Positions 6,550-6,808 of a stretch of DNA of 6,808 nucleotides are shown one piece after another. The notes under the pieces were generated by a model. That model searched no databases. It was not told where the DNA came from and saw nothing but the letters and a program-made list of their open reading frames with translations. The translations under genes and the position numbers were made by a program. Source of the stretch: Acidobacteriota bacterium (GTDB lineage: Bacteria > Acidobacteriota > Blastocatellia > RBC074); the NCBI GenBank assembly GCA_013140935.1, contig JABFSD010000746.1, positions 1-6,808 on the forward strand. The letters are read 5' to 3'. Position 1 is the stretch's first letter. Each line of letters opens with the position of its first letter.

Positions 6550-6808
6550 ATGCGTCAATCATTGTTACCGAATCTATTCTTGTTGATCGCGGCGTTTTGT
6601 TTGCCTGCCCTTACGTTGGGGCAGAATGCCAAAACGCCTGCGGCAGCGCCGCCCACGATTCTTTTTATCTGCGAACATGGAGCGGCCAAAAGCGTGATCG
6701 CTGCTGCGCACTTCGACAAGCTGGCCAAAGCGCGCGGGCTGAAATATCGCGCCGTCTTTCGCGGGACTAACCCTGACCCCACGCTCGCGGCGTCGGCAGT
6801 GAAAGGAC
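6550..6808 (+). CDS. Exported low-molecular-weight phosphatase / ArsC-like protein, 3' end missing
   Basis: 86 codons are visible before the right edge. Residues 1-24 look like a signal peptide (Arg2, core at about 9-21, TLG|Q at 22-25), followed by an Ala/Pro linker (27-35). The LMW protein-tyrosine-phosphatase fold then begins: ILFICEHGAAKS (37-48) is the first strand and phosphate-binding loop with nucleophile Cys41, followed by a helix (VIAAAHFDKLAKARGL) and a strand ending in FRGTNPDP (70-77). In classical members the loop is C-x5-R-[S/T]; here Lys47 stands at the Arg position, a variant I associate with a CEHG subfamily in Acidobacteria. Members of this superfamily are tyrosine phosphatases or thiol-dependent arsenate reductases; I cannot tell which activity, if any, applies. 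An exported location is unusual, since both known activities are cytoplasmic. The catalytic Asp of the D-P motif near the C-terminus lies outside the window. Confidence 0.82.
   Translation, partial: MRQSLLPNLFLLIAAFCLPALTLGQNAKTPAAAPPTILFICEHGAAKSVIAAAHFDKLAKARGLKYRAVFRGTNPDPTLAASAVKG

Overview
The window reads as a piece of chromosome from a Gram-negative environmental bacterium. The best guess is Acidobacteriota, perhaps the Blastocatellia side. This rests on protein styles I recognise from that phylum: a TPR-CHAT protein, a DUF5916 outer-membrane protein, a secreted unknown family carrying a VGPEQNFTYI motif, and an exported low-molecular-weight phosphatase-like protein. It is an inference from family resemblance. 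Nothing in the window fixes the taxon, and there is no rRNA or tRNA.

All genes lie on the + strand and are tightly packed. (1) 1-2087: the 3' part of a TPR-CHAT caspase-like protease gene, open at the left edge. (2) 2101-2846: an xisH-xisI pair. The xisH frame has an in-frame TAA at codon 79, yet the frame on either side is otherwise intact and full length; xisI is intact and overlaps the xisH end by 13 bases. (3) 2887-4131: an exported protein of unknown function. (4) 4132-4304: the only sizeable intergenic gap (173 bases), holding two inverted repeats. (5) 4305-6527: an exported CBM9-like + DUF5916 outer-membrane beta-barrel protein. (6) 6550-6808: the start of an exported LMW phosphatase/ArsC-like protein, cut by the right edge.

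Functionally the window splits in two. The left half (CHAT, XisH, XisI) is cytoplasmic and accessory in character: a caspase-fold protease next to a PD-(D/E)XK-like protein and its usual partner, with lower GC in stretches of the xis region than in the genes to the right. The right half encodes three consecutive envelope or exported proteins, each with a signal peptide whose predicted cleavage would leave Gln as the first mature residue. The gap at 4132-4304 is the most likely place for a transcriptional boundary.

Most worth a second look: the single-codon interruption of xisH, the CHAT/XisH/XisI grouping, the three Gln-initiated secreted proteins, and the structured intergenic region.
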